From: Hygrophila difformis
Lineage: Eukaryota > Streptophyta > Magnoliopsida > Lamiales > Acanthaceae
DNA: 64,000 bases
Direction: 5' to 3'
Assembly (NCBI GenBank): GCA_030278955.1
Contig: JAOANR010000011.1
Location: 34,438,701-34,502,700, forward strand
This document shows, in pieces, positions 43,719 to 55,956 of this stretch. The notes beneath the pieces were generated by a model. It was not told where the DNA came from, ran no database searches, and saw nothing but the letters and a program-made list of their open reading frames with translations. Within the stretch, counting starts at the first letter, position 1. Every line of letters starts with the position of its first letter. The translations under genes were made by a program, and so were the position numbers.

Positions 43719-45093
43719 CTGTGTCCGAGACAGTGATTGGTTGATGAGGACCAAACATCCTTGAGACATCATCCCCATGCATTATGATGTCAGCAAATGC
43801 CTCGTTCATTTTCTTAAGTACTTGGTGTAGATCCCACGAGCAATGTGTTGACATTTTCGACATGAATTCTGTAGAAATTTGATTGATTTCAGAGGGAATG
43901 TCATGACTTTCTACTTTACCCATTTTCTTTTGGACAGTTTCCTGATCACAACTCCCAAATTTTTCTCTTGCTTCCACTATCAAGCTTTCAGGCACAGAGG
44001 AGCTTGTGTCATGTTCCCAATCTTCTTCACCAATTTCTTCCTTTTTCCTATTATTAATATTTGTTAGCCCATCATCAGTGCACCCAACTTCTCCACCCTG
44101 GTCAGGACGAACATCCTGTCCATTATTTCCAGTGTTGAGCTCAAATGGACATTCTTCTAAATCATCATCCAATTCCAAAGATTCATCATCCAACTCCATA
44201 GATTCATCATCCACCGTATCCTCAACGGGATCGCCAAATTCATCTTCAAGGTATGGTATTCCCTCCCTCTCCCTCACCTCTCTCAAATTAATTTCATGGC
44301 TTCCCAAACCAGATTCATTTGTTCCTTGAAAGTCATGATGAGCCAAACTCAATGGACCCATATTTTCCCAACTTGAGACGTCGTGATCAGTTTGATCGTT
44401 CCAAACATTTTCTTGGGGAGGGTTCAACACATAATTGTGCGGTGATCCACTCATTTCATGAATTAACCATGAGTTTGCCATCCAGTCTCCAGAAAATTGC
44501 CTGGCACCAAATGTGAACTCAAAATCTGGTTCCAAACTGCTATCCACCTGTATAGGAGCTTGGTTTTGAGATGGATTAAACATATATGGACGAAGAACCA
44601 TTCGTTGGCCATGAACTTTGTATATGTCACACGAAGTATGTTCAGCTGAAGCCCCAATCCTGTCACGAGGGTGTGGTAAATTACCCAATGGCCGTTCTCT
44701 GCTCGTAATCTCCTTCTGATGCTCTGGTGAATCTTCAAATACATCTTCAGAATCAGTTGACACAAAACAATCAGTAGAAGCACCATCACTCTCTGTTTCT
44801 TCACCATTGGTACCGCGATTTTCATTAGGTTCTGGGGTAAAATTTTCTAATGAAGTGCGCTCCTCCCTGATTGGATCATCAGGACCTGCATCAGAAACCC
44901 GGTTAAGATTAAACACAATGGCTTCCTCCATAAAGATTTTAAGTTGATTCTGAACACTAATCAGGGATTCAAAGTATCCCAAATGTGTAGATGCTAAGGA
45001 ATGCCAAGAATCCCTGGCAGCCTTAACCAAATTTTTCCTTTCCCGACACAATCTCACTGCTTCTGAATCAAGCTTTGACCCTCCACAACCCAT
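43719..45093 (-). CDS. DUF630-DUF632 protein (APSR1/NRG2-like family), exon 1
   Basis: First coding exon, 1,375 nt. The start is set at 45,093 because MGCGGSKLDSEAV is the invariant family N-terminus; upstream in-frame Met codons belong to the leader. Gly2 and Cys3 suit N-myristoylation and palmitoylation, so the protein is probably attached to the plasma membrane. DUF630 covers residues 1-60 (LCRERKNLVKAARDSWHSLA). Then comes a long disordered acidic region, with the repeat DDESMELDDESLELDDDLEE near residue 300. DUF632 begins near residue 425 (WDLHQVLKKMNEAFADIIMH). The spliced product of four exons is 857 aa with no break, within the normal family range. Relatives in Arabidopsis act in nitrate and phosphate responses and root growth; the function of this copy is inferred only from family membership. 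Confidence 0.9.
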
Positions 45094-47071
45094 CTGAACT
45101 ACAAAAAGGCTATAAAAATTACCCCTCAAAAACTTAAAATACCCTAAAGACTCCACCCAAGGATATATGTATGGAAAGATGGGGATAACAAACAATCTTC
45201 CACACAACCCCTCAAAAAAATAAATAAATGAAAAAACTTGCACCGATCCTCAAAAACTTCTTGAAGCCAGGAATGCCCTAGAATACCAGATGAAATTGAA
45301 AGAAAGCACAAATAAAGGGTTTGAAGTTTCAAGACAAATAACAAGAAGCCCACGCTCAATTGATTTAATTTACCACTAACCAAGCAGTACAAGAAAGCAC
45401 AATGAATTTAATTACAAAACCAACTAAATTTGACTTGGATGCGTAAATAACCAATAAGAAAACGGGAAAAAAGCAGTATAAAAAAAGCTAGGATACATTA
45501 AATTCACCTAAATCCACAATTATGTAGAAGAATGGAAATTGAATAGACACGTATGAGAAGATATAGGGAGGAATTGAGTACCGAGCGGAGTGATTGTTTG
45601 GCAAATTGGTTTAAATGCATCCGTTGGGTGATGAGGAGGGTTGAGGGGTTTGATCGTCACCTCCGTCCGATGCAGTATTGCGTCCCGCAAATCGTCCCCA
45701 ATTCAAGGCTCTACTTTGTGTTCTTGACCAAGGGTTTGCGCGCCTGTTTTTCTATTCTTTGAACAGTATTGAAGCCAGATTCTTTTTTTTTTTTTTTTTT
45801 TTTACTCTCAAATGTATTCTATCTGCATTTATATATATACTAGAATTCGCCGGCGCGCGCTACGCTGCGCGGGGAGGCGGACAACTTGTAACTGTTGTGT
45901 AGTTGATGTGTATGGTGTTGTGGTACATGATCCAGTGGAAAGAAAATATTGTCAAGTATATAATCAATTTGAACTTCACTAATATTTTCTATCGCCCTAG
46001 CAAACATAAAATCTGGAACTGAAGCTATTATTTAAGTGGAAAATCTGGTGCCTCCAGCTCCTCAAATCTGTATATAAATGGAAAATCAGTCAAAGTGAGC
46101 AGTGGCTGAGAGACAAGAGAATTCAGAACCTAACAACCTTCAAATTTTAAAGTAACGCCAACAATATGAAAATTTTAAAGTAACTTACCAGCCAGATCCT
46201 CCATGTTTGTTGGCTTCATAGCAACAATATGAAAATTCTGATTGTGTATTTCCAACTTCGAAAGATTTATTCAGAGATCATTACCGGATATAAATGTTTC
46301 ACCATCACTGCAAATCACCACAAAAAGAATCAATATTAGTATGATTTGCAAAAAGAATAAATATTAGTAAAAAGCATTACACTGCTATAAGGATAGTAAA
46401 ACGGAATTAAGTGCCAGATGTCCTGAATGATCAGAAGACTCCTTGGACACACAAAGCACCCGCAATTTCTCCTGACTGTTGGTGCTGATGGCCGCTCCAC
46501 TTTAGAACCCGCAATTTCTCCTCTCAAAACACAGCTATCCTGAAAATAAATAAATAATGAATAAATATTCTCGGTATGGTTCCCCTGTGAGTATCTACAC
46601 GTAAAACACAACAAAAACAGATAAAAGAAATTTACACTTTTTGCACACAATAAAAATATCTGTTTCAAATTTAACTCCATATCTGTCATAAAGTGTGAAG
46701 AACCAAATAATCAAACACAATATTCCAAAACCCTCAACCCCAAAATCTTGACTGCCTTAATTACATTCCCTAAAAATTAGACAAATTCAACAGATAAGAT
46801 GCTTGACCATTGGGCATTTGCCATGTGCTATTAGATCATGCAACAACTTTTTGGCGTAGCAACAACTTAATCAATACAGCATTGGAAACTTAAATTCTTG
46901 AAAATGTATACCGACAATGAGAGGGTGAATAAGGCATCATAAGGTGGAAGTAAAACAGAAAAAAACAGTTCTGCACCCAGACCAGGTGCCAACTGGAACA
47001 CTTTGCAAGTCAAACTAACTATATCCAAAGTTGAGAAATTCATCTTAATTTTGCCAAAGGAGAACACTAAC

Positions 47072-47159
47072 CAGGCCTGTCCAGGTTCAGATTACTCTGA
47101 CGAAGTGCCACCCTCGCTTCTACAGGTTTTTTGAATTCCTCAAGTCGAGCTACAGCTTC
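47072..47159 (-). CDS. Exon-like block, unrecognised
   Basis: 88 nt between a GGTGCAG acceptor and a CTG|GTTAGT donor on the minus strand, open in the frame EAVARLEEFKKPVEARVALR then QSNLNLDRP. It looks like real conserved coding sequence (amphipathic, charged), but I cannot name the family. Joining it to the next candidate acceptor (TTTTCAG near 46,543) gives an immediate stop, so it is either a terminal coding exon or part of a dead gene. Confidence 0.3.
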
Positions 47160-48149
47160 CTGCACCACGTAAAAGAATTTTTCAAACATTACCTAACGGC
47201 CCCAACTTAGAAAAATAGAATATAAACAACGAATATTCGAAGTGCAGAGCAAAACACCAAATCCTTGCAAATATTGAAATAAAAAGAAAACCCCAATTCA
47301 ATCAAACGAAGAAAAAGTTGAACTACGCCATCAAGTACGCTTAAACAATAGAATTGTTGCTATAAATTGAAACGATAGTTTTCTACTTTCAAGGGCACCC
47401 AATTAAATCACGTTCATAGAGATAAAACAGCTAGAACTAAAGACGAAAATGCAGACAATGTAATAAGTGCATCCAAACATAAGGAAAACTTATCATTACA
47501 CCCTGTATGACTCAAATTTAATTAAACCCTGACATTAGAGAAGCACCGCTGCAATGAAATAGCATATAGAGGCACCAGTAACATTCCAATCATATACTTT
47601 GTCACCAGAAAAGCAAGAAAACAAAGCAATGCAATCTCCAAAATCCAATGGTAAAAGCCACAGAGCGGAAGCAACAGAAACGATCACAAACCTGTCTATT
47701 TGTAGGCAACAAGCGCCCCTAATCCCGCAGGCAGCAGCTATCCTAAATAAAGAAAATAAGACACCTTTGAATAAGAAGAATTGAAACCGAATTTGTAAAA
47801 GTAAGAAAGAAGCAACATGATTTAATCGGTAATGAACCAAGCAACCAAGAATTTAGAGCAAAATAAGCTGGCTGTTATACCCAAACCGCGGCAAGAGAGA
47901 CTCAATGCCCAAAATCAACACCCCCAAATTCAAAGAATGTGCAGCACAAAATCAAAACCCCCAAATTCAAAGAATGTGCAACCCAAAAAAACGCAATCAA
48001 CATCACAGCCTTCGTATGCATAAGTGGAAGAACAAAACAATAGTGACAATATTACCGCAATACAGCCCACGGAGCACAGAGAGAGGGCCGCGAAACGGTG
48101 CGCAGAGACGGGACCAACGCGACGGCGCGGCGGTGCTTGCCGAGACAGG

Positions 48150-48350
48150 CGACGGCGGAGTGAAAAATTGTTGGATTGATTTTTCCATAGCAAATAAAAA
48201 CGGGATTTAGCGACGCTGTGGCACACGCTGGTTCTTCGCAATTAGAGCCAAACAACACCAAACAATCACTCAATTCGAACTGCAATCCAAAACCCCCAAA
48301 ACATTATCCCTAAAATTGAGCCCAAAACCCTTACAACGACCCTCCCTTAA
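48150..48350. repeat. Duplicated leader-like segment, copy 1
   Basis: Shares two ordered blocks with 49,380-49,500: GTGAAAAATTGTTGGA (48,159) and, further on, the block with AAATTGAGCCCAAAACCCTT (48,312). The spacing between the blocks differs because 75-80 bp are absent from the other copy. Confidence 0.55.
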
Positions 48351-49379
48351 CACTAATTGAGTAAATAATTAAGTAAACAACTTACAAACACAATATACAG
48401 CATAAAGGCTACAATATGCATGTAATCCAAAGTATGAACATCCAATATCAGTGGCATCACACATCACACAGGGAAACATAATCACACACAATTGAAGGCA
48501 AAAGCAATGTTATAATACACAACCAATGGGAACAAATGTAAAGGATGCCAGAAAGAGAACATTAAAGATCCTGCAAAATCATTTTGAGAATTTTAAATTT
48601 GGGAATATGAGTAGGTGAATTGAAGAAAGCAAGTAATGGCATCATAAGTGAAAGAAACAACGACAGACAAAAAAACCTGCACAAAGAAGACAAACATAGA
48701 CACATCGGTGGCAATCCAATGCTAAATTGCTCCAACAGTAAGGCATTAGATCAGATATAACCGAATTGCAATTAGTAAGGCAGCAAATCATTACATTATA
48801 AAAGTGTCAAAAAATTCCAAGCAATAATTAATCTATATAGAGAGTTGTTTCCAACAAATTAAGATCCCAGATACAAATTCCTACCCACACGGCCACACCC
48901 ACAACCACAATCTCACACTTAGAAGGCAGATTGAATTCAATATAATTGCCTGAATGTTGGTTTTTTTCGTACTATTTGAATTCCCGAGAATGTCATATGA
49001 TTGACTTGGGGAAGGCCAAAATTTGTGGAAAAGCAATTGAGAGAATAAGGTAAACCCTTAAAAAAGCTTAAAGAAAAGGCAATACTCAATTAAAGCCCTA
49101 CTAATTGAAATTTTACATGAGAAGCAATCAAAGCATTCATTTGATGATAAACAATTGCTATATAAAGGAGGAAAAAAATTAAATGTAAAAACCAGTTGAA
49201 TCACCGGATATCAATATTCCAATTGTAGTTCAGTATTAGACGATAAAATTGAATGGAACTGTAAATGCTTGATTCGACAGGGGATCTTTCATCTCTACAC
49301 TGGAATCATCAGTTAAGATGAACAAAGAATCAAGAAGAACAGGTGGCTACCCAGACAGCAGCCATGGTGAAAGCAGCGC

Positions 49380-49500
49380 ATTGTGAAAAAATTGTTGGAG
49401 TTACTTTTTGACAGTGAGGAAAAATGGGAGATGCAGAATCCCCAAAACAATAACCCCAAAATTAAGCCCAAAACCCTTACGTCTACCCTCCTTCGGTGGC
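49380..49500. repeat. Duplicated leader-like segment, copy 2
   Basis: Counterpart of 48,150-48,350, with GTGAAAAAATTGTTGGA at 49,384 and the block with AAATTAAGCCCAAAACCCTT at 49,459. It adjoins a G+C-richer patch up to 49,800. Confidence 0.55.
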
Positions 49501-50144
49501 CTCACAGCGGCCTCAACAAACGGAACAAACAAATTCGTTGGAAATCAAAACTTTGAAAACACAACAGCGCGGGCGTCGAACGAATTCAAGAAAGCATCAT
49601 TACATGAATCGCTGGCCGCCTGGAGCTGCAGAGAGCTATCCGGAAGGAGGCCAACGAATGTTTTCCCGGGGAAATTGGGCTTGGCGGCGAGGCACCCTGT
49701 AGGCCGGCGTTGCCTGAACGAGCGGCTTCTGTTTAGGCTCGATTTATACCGAAGAGGGCGACCAAGAAAAAATTGGATGAATTGAAGGGCGAAATTACCT
49801 GATGGTCGCGTAAATGGAGGGATCTCGGCGGCGCCGGCAAAGGACGGCAGAGAGGCAGGGGAGATCGAACACGGGATGAGGCCTGGGTGGATAGGGAAGC
49901 TGTGAAGTGGAGGAAAAGCGGTGGAGTTTCTAGGGCACACGGGAAAAGAGAGGAGGAGGGCAGAAATATGAATTCGGGTCGGGGCGGGCTTTGTGGCTAG
50001 GATCCGCACTGTAGTTAAGAAACAACTGTTGCTGGATACTTTAACTGTAGCAAGATTCCTCTTGCCATATATATATATTAGATATATTTTTTTTTTAAAA
50101 TGTAGAAGAAATACATGAAAAAAAACCATTGCGCATATAGAGAG

Positions 50145-51811
50145 ATGGGCCGTCCTTCTAGGGTTTCCTCTAGGGCGACCAAGGTTCCGTCAACGGCTTT
50201 TCTTCCAGCAGTTCATGATCCGGGGGGTACGCCTCCTTCCGTCGACCTTCCTTTTGATGTTCTAGGGCTGTAGACGCTTCGGCAAGTACAGGAGAGCATC
50301 ATACTCCGTCGTTTCGTGATGTTGTTGTGAATCCAACGCCTCAAGAGGAGCCGCCTGCGTCCCATCCGTTTGTTCCCCGAGATTGGATCAAGGAACATCT
50401 TGCAACTATTGATGGTGAGGGAGTGCATGCTAGATGTCCTAAAATCCGATTCCAGCAATCGGTTCTTGAAGAACTTGGCGAACCATGGAAGGATGTTCTC
50501 GTGTTGAAAGTGCTAGAATTGTCGGTAGGCTACGTAGCCATGAAGGAACGCCTCACCCGTGCATGGATGCTTCAGAATTCGTTTGATTTATTGGATATTG
50601 GGCATGGATGTTTCTTTGCAAAGTTTCGATCTTTGGAGGATCGGGAGAAGGTATTAACGGGTGGGCCGTGGATGATTTTTGACCACTGCCTCGCGGTTAT
50701 GCGCTGGTCTATCGATCTTAATCCTAAAAAGTCGAAAGTTACTACTATACAGACTTGGATCCGGTTATCAGAGCTTAACCAGATGTTCTATAATGAGAAT
50801 GCCTTGCGTGTTATCACGGCAGCGCTGGGTACGCTTCTTAAGGTGGATAAGACTACAACGGCTATTGCAAGGGGTCGTTATGCCCGGGTTTGTGTCGAGA
50901 TTGATCTAAACAAGCCCTTGTTGGGCATGCTCGATGTGGAAGGAGATACGGTGCATGTTGCCTATGAGGGTCTACACCTGTTATGTATGCAATGTGCTCG
51001 ATATGGGCATGTGCGTGACCGGTGTCCGGCAGCCCCTGGTCAAGCAGGTACGAATGGTGATCCCGCTCCGGAGAAGATGCAGTCGACGGAGGCGGATATT
51101 GCGGAGGAGGCTAGGGCATCTCCTACTGTAGTGGTGGCGGAGGATAGGCAGTCTCCTGTTGTGGCGGATGATGGAGCGGATAGCTTGAAGGTGGGAGATT
51201 GGATGGTCGTTAAATGTCGAAAGCCGCGTCCGACTAAGCCTAAGGGCGCTGTAAGGCCTCATGCTGGTAGAGTTCCAGATCACGGGGAACACAACAATGT
51301 GGTGGTTCCTCGAGCGGATGAGAATGTCTCGGATTTGGTGGCTCCATGCCATGGCGAACGGGTGGATATTCCTCCACCCTCGGTGGTTGATAAGGGTATT
51401 AGTCCGGCCAAGAGCGATATGGTGGTGCAGATCGAGGAGGGCGCTTCTCTACAAATGTTGTCGGCGCCTACTCCTATGCAGGGTGAGGTCACTGCTACGA
51501 TGAACGCTACTAGCCGTACGACGAAGTTACTGCATGGGGTTAAGAGGGGCCACCCTTCCAAGAAGATAGCAAAGGGGGAGGTCGGCAAGCCTGGTTCTAA
51601 AGTGGATGTGGAGAAACTCTTCCCTGCTAAATATCGCCATTTGTTGTCTGAGGGGGCAGAAGAGGCGTTGGCTGTTACTTCCGGGCTTGGTAATGCTATC
51701 GAAGCCATGCTGGAAACTAATAGGGTTTTGGCGCTCCGTGGAGGGGTGGTTCAGGAAGGTTTGAAGGCGTCCACTGATATGCATAACGACTCGGCCTTGG
51801 TGCCACAATGA
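50145..51811 (+). pseudogene. LINE ORF1, nucleic-acid-binding protein, frame change near its start
   Basis: ORF1 protein coats LINE RNA. The likely original start is ATG at 50,145 (MGRPSRVSSRATKVPSTAFL). One frame runs to a stop near 50,272, and reading continues in another frame (STGEHHTPSFRDVVVNPTPQ), open to TGA at 51,809-51,811. The open part holds a DUF4283-type domain (FFAKFRSLEDREKVLTGGPW, FDHCLAVMRWSIDLNPKKSK, TIQTWIRLSELNQMFY) and a CCHC knuckle CMQCARYGHVRDRC (C-x2-C-x4-H-x4-C), then a disordered tail. Its stop overlaps the ORF2 start as ATGA. Except for the early frame change it is undamaged. Confidence 0.82.
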
Positions 51812-54800
51812 TTGAGTTCAAGGAGTTTTCAGTGTTTGCATGGAATATTCGTGGTGCCATGCAAAGAAACACCCAACGCCACCTTGAAGATGTTCTTCGG
51901 ATGTTCAAGCCATCGGTACTTGTGTTGATGGAGCCCCGAGGTTCATTTGATCGTTTGAAAGTGTTCCTCTATCGACTTAATTATGTTGTAGTTTATATTG
52001 AGAAGTGTGTGGGTCAGGCGGGAGGCTTGTGGGTTCTTTCTCGGCTTGGTTCTTGCTTCTCTCTTGCGGTAATGGACGTCAGACCGCGATTGATCACTTT
52101 AAGTGTCTCATGTGGTCTGGTATCTTGGAACCTGTCATGCATATATGCAAGTCCATGTGTGAGTGACCGGCTAAGGAACTGGGATGATATGCGTCTTGTG
52201 AGCAGCATGATCCAGGGTCCTTGGCTCTTGTTGGGTGATTGGAACGATATAGCCTATGTGTCGGAGGCGATAGGCATGTGTCCGAATGTCCGCCAATGTG
52301 AAGACTTTCGAGACATGCTCAGCGATTGTGGCCTTACCAACGTTCATACAGTGGGCGATGCCTTTACATGGCAACGAAATACGACAGGAGGGTTGCTGGC
52401 CCGCAAGCGCCTAGATCGAGCAGCTGCAAATTTGGCTTGGGCTTCTATGTTTCCTCAGGGATACGTGGAAGTGTTGACGCGTCGTGCGTCGGACCACAAT
52501 GCGTTAATTCTTCGTTGTTGCCAACAGCCAGTGGTAGCTGGGCCTCGGCCGTTTCGATGGGAGCATATGTGGACGGAACATGCTCATTACCGTCACGTCG
52601 TGGAAGCTGCATGGCATGGAGGTGGGGATGCTATCCATCAGCGGCTTAACCAAGTACGTGATTCCTCACTTCACTTCAATGATTACACGTTTGGGAATAT
52701 TTACAGGAGAAAGCGTAGATTATTGAAAAGATTGGATGGGATTCGTCGAGTTCTTGTGCGGGTGGACTCAGCCTGCATGGTGCGTCTTGAAAGCAAGTTA
52801 TGGCAAGACTTGGATGATCTCTTAAAGCAGGAGGAGATATTGTGGTTTCAGAAGTCGCGGGACAAATGAGTTTCACTTGGAGATCGCAATACGCGATACT
52901 TTCATTCTCGAACGCTTATTCACCGCCAACGAAGTCGAGTCATGGGATTGGAGATTGATGGCCAATGGGTTACGGATGAGGATAGGATGCGAGAGCACAC
53001 TGTGAATCACTTCCGTTGGCTTCTTGGCCATTCCCGGCCTCAGGTGCGATTAGGTGGGAGTTTGTTACTGTCGCTGCCGCCTTTGTTGCATGGGGAGGTT
53101 TTGGAAGCTCCTGTTCGCTGGGAAGAGGTTTCGGAGGCTGTCAAGGGCATGAAAGGGTTCTCGGCCCCGGGTCCGGATGGCTTTCCAACTGTGTTTTTCA
53201 AGCTTTATTGGGATTCTATTGGCCCGGATGTGTGGAGCTTTGTCCGACAGGCTGTGGCGGATGGACAGTTTAATAGGGCTCTTGCTGCTACGTTCATCTG
53301 CCTCATTCCGAAAGTGGAGGTTCCCCGAGAGATTAAACATTATAGGCCGATAAGTCTTTGCAATGTAGCTTACAAGATATTGACTAAAGTAATTGTTAAT
53401 CGGTTGAGGCCATTTCTTCGCACCTATATTAGTCCTTTCCAATCTGCCTTTCTTCCGGGGCGTGGCACTTCGGGTAATGTTATTATGCTTCAAGAAGTCA
53501 TCACTGCCTTCAAGAACCGCAGTAGAAGATCTTGCGATTTTTTACTCAAAGTTGATCTAGCAAAGGCATATGATAATGTAGATTGGGACTTTTTGGAGGG
53601 CTGCTTATTTGAGATGAACTTGCCGCCACTTTGATCCGTATCATCATGTTTTGTGTGCGATCTCCTACTTATTCGATCTTATGGAATGGGGTGGCCCTAT
53701 CTCCCTTATCGGCAGCTAAAGGAGTCCGGCAAGGCGATCCACTTTCTCCGTATTTGTTCATAATAGTAATGGAAAAGCTTTCTCGTGCGATTCTTGCTAA
53801 GGTTGATGTGGGCGTGTGGAAGCCTGTGAAGGTGGGTCGACAGGCTACGGCCTTATCACATTTGATGTTCGCGGACGATCTCCTTTTATTTTCTCAAGCC
53901 TCACTGGATAGTGTTCTCTGTATGGATGAGGTGCTTTCCGCTTTTGCGCGCCAGGCAGGGCTTAGTATGAATGCCAATAAATCTAAGGCATATGCTTCTG
54001 CTGCCTTGCCACTTCCAACAAAACAGGTGGTGGCTTCTATTTTGAATATCGAGTTTTGTGACGACTTGGGGAAGTATCTTGGTTTTCCTTTGTTCCATGG
54101 TGCTGTGCGCGGTAGTCACTTTGATTTCTTGGTGCAGAATATTAGTTCTAAGCTTGGAAGTTGGAAACGTGGTCTCTTGAATAAAGCGGGACGGATGATG
54201 CTTGCTCGATCGGTGCTTGCATCTATCCCGACTTATGTTATGCAGATCGCATGGTTGCCGACTTCTACTTGTTCCCGGATTGATCGCTGTATCCGTGACT
54301 TCATTTGGAAGGATGAGTCGGGACAAGATGAAAAGATGGGTGGAATAGGTATTTGGTCGTGTCGGGACATGAATGTTGCTATGCTAGGGAAACTTGTTGT
54401 TGATTGCTTGCAAGTTACCCCTAAGCCGTGGGGTGAGCTGCTCCTGGCGAAATATGGATGTGGGAATGGCCGATTTACTCATCGGCCTGGATCGTCTCCA
54501 ACATATAGGGCTTTATGCAAGGCGGCTCCTTTTATTATTAATGGGTGTCGGATACGAATAGGAAATGGCAACAGTAGTTTATGGTATTCCTCTTGGCTAA
54601 GGGGCGGTCCAATTGCGGATCAAGTGCCCTATGTTCACTACAATGACGTGGGGCTACGTATCAAGGATATGTATTCACAGGATCGGTGGCGTTGGGAGCT
54701 GGCCTATACGGTCATTCCGGAGGCGATCAAATCTGAGATTATGCATTATGGGCCATTAGTTATTCATGAGACTGCTCCGGACATATGGTGTTGGTTGGGG

Positions 54801-55838
54801 ACGCCCTCTGGGAAATATTCAGTGGCGTCCGGATATGAATGGCTTGTGAGTCAGAGAGGGCATCAACGTGACACGGCGCGGGCTTGGGTTTGGCGAGCTC
54901 GATGTCCAGAAAAAATTAGGGTTCTCTTGTGGTTGATGGTTCATGATTCGCTCCCTTCCAATAGCTTGCGACGGATTCGAAACGTGGCCCCATCGGCAGT
55001 ATGTTCTATATGTGGCCGGGACGAGGAGAATGTGTTCAATATCTTTTTTGGATGCTCCTGGGCGGGGGAGGTTTGGCGTCGCCTGGGGATTCCGCATGGT
55101 AGGTTGGATGGAGTGTTGTCGTCGGGGTCTGCTGTGGTGTGGCACCGCTTGTGCAGGTCGTGGACGGGCATCCACTGGGCAGCGCTTTGGAACATATGGA
55201 GGGGTCGTAATGCGAGTTGCATGCGTGGTATCCCTGTCAACGTTCATGAGACAGTCCGGGCAGCCACCCGCATGGGCGAAGCTATTGATCGTGTGATGTC
55301 TCGGCTTGGCCGAGAAGGGGATGCGGGTTTGGTGAATTGGAATTCTGCTGCTCACTCCGGTGTTCTTTTGCATGTGGATGGGAGTTCTATAGGGAATCCT
55401 GGAATGGCGGGATTTGGTTGTGTTATCCGAACGGGAGATGGCCGTTGGGTGGAAGGTTGTTCGGGTTTTGTGGGGTTTGCTTCTAATATTGTAGCAGAAC
55501 TTCATGGGATTTGGAATTGTATGAAGAGGCTCCATTCGCTGGGAGTTATCCATGCATACTGTTTCACAGATTCTTTGGTTGGTCTTCAGTTGATGAATCA
55601 AGGGGTAGCGCAGGATCATGTGTTATTCCCCTTGCTTCACCATATTGCTAAGTTGAGGGAGGCTCATCCTGGGTTCATCTGGCAGCACATTCTTCGGGAG
55701 GGAAATTCGGTTGTTGATGTCTTGGCTAAGCGTGGGGCTCGGTCTGAGGAGTTCTTTACTACATGGGCTTTCCCGCCGGACGATGCTAAGGCTAGTCTGG
55801 CTGCTGATTTTGCAGGAACTTGGATTCCGCGGTTGTAA
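51808..55838 (+). pseudogene. LINE ORF2: endonuclease, RT, RNase H; two breaks
   Basis: Makes the target nick and copies LINE RNA into the chromosome. Endonuclease (51,808-52,560): FAWNIRGAMQRN, VLMEPRG, LLLGDWNDIA, RKRLDRA and SDHNAL, all catalytic positions present. TGA at 52,867-52,869 lies where the family usually has Trp, before SLGDRNTR. The frame continues through the RT start (FSAPGPDGFPTVFFKLYW, YRPISLCNVAYKILTKV, FLPGRG, LLKVDLAKAYD) to 53,634, where about one base is missing. RT then resumes in another frame (GVRQGDPLSPYLFIIVME, LMFADDLLLFSQ with catalytic ADD). Next are zf-RVT (VWRARCPEKIRVLLWLMVHD, CSICGRDEENVFNIFFGC) and RNase H (LHVDGSSIGNPGMAGFG, AELHGIWN, FTDSLVG, NSVVDVLAKRG). 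The end is at TAA near 55,838, with about 100 nt to the tail. Confidence 0.9.
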
Positions 55839-55956
55839 TAGATTAGTTCTTTGATTTCTTTTTCTCTGTCTTTCCCCTTTTTCTGTAGATTTTTCTTTTC
55901 CCCTTTGCCGACGCTTGTGCGTCACTGTTTATCCAAAAAAAAAAACCATTGCGCAT

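Larger units (their letters stand above)
45094..50136. other. Upstream region; possible unnamed minus-strand transcription unit
   Basis: No complete gene is recognised. Minus-strand hints are TATATATATATGG near 50,065-50,085, a G+C-richer leader-like block to a CATCAG|GTAATT donor at about 49,804, exon-like pieces at 48,055-48,190 and 47,690-47,755, and the exon-like block at 47,072-47,159. These could be untranslated leader exons of the DUF630-DUF632 gene or a decayed neighbour. A T run lies at 45,782-45,803, followed by a GC-rich patch (GCCGGCGCGCGC, near 45,850). Confidence 0.3.
50125..55956 (+). mobile_element. L1-type LINE retrotransposon
   Basis: The non-LTR element at 50,137-55,944 is flanked by the duplication ACCATTGCGCAT (50,125-50,136 and 55,945-55,956), which extends into A residues, and ends in a short A tail. 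ORF1 has the plant LINE RNA-binding layout. ORF2 has an apurinic endonuclease, reverse transcriptase, zf-RVT and RNase H, as in plant L1 elements. The first ATG is eight bases inside the left junction, so either the leader is lost or the element is minimally 5'-truncated. It is higher in GC than its surroundings. It is disabled by a frame change in ORF1 and two breaks in ORF2. Confidence 0.92.

Noticed and set aside
45094..45243. Upstream extension of the DUF632 protein by 50 residues
   Set aside because: The family N-terminus is MGCGGSK at 45,093. The extension is hydrophobic, unrelated, and would abolish the acylation site.
54819..55619. 266-codon minus-strand ORF in the LINE
   Set aside because: Shadow of the zf-RVT and RNase H coding frame; no family features.
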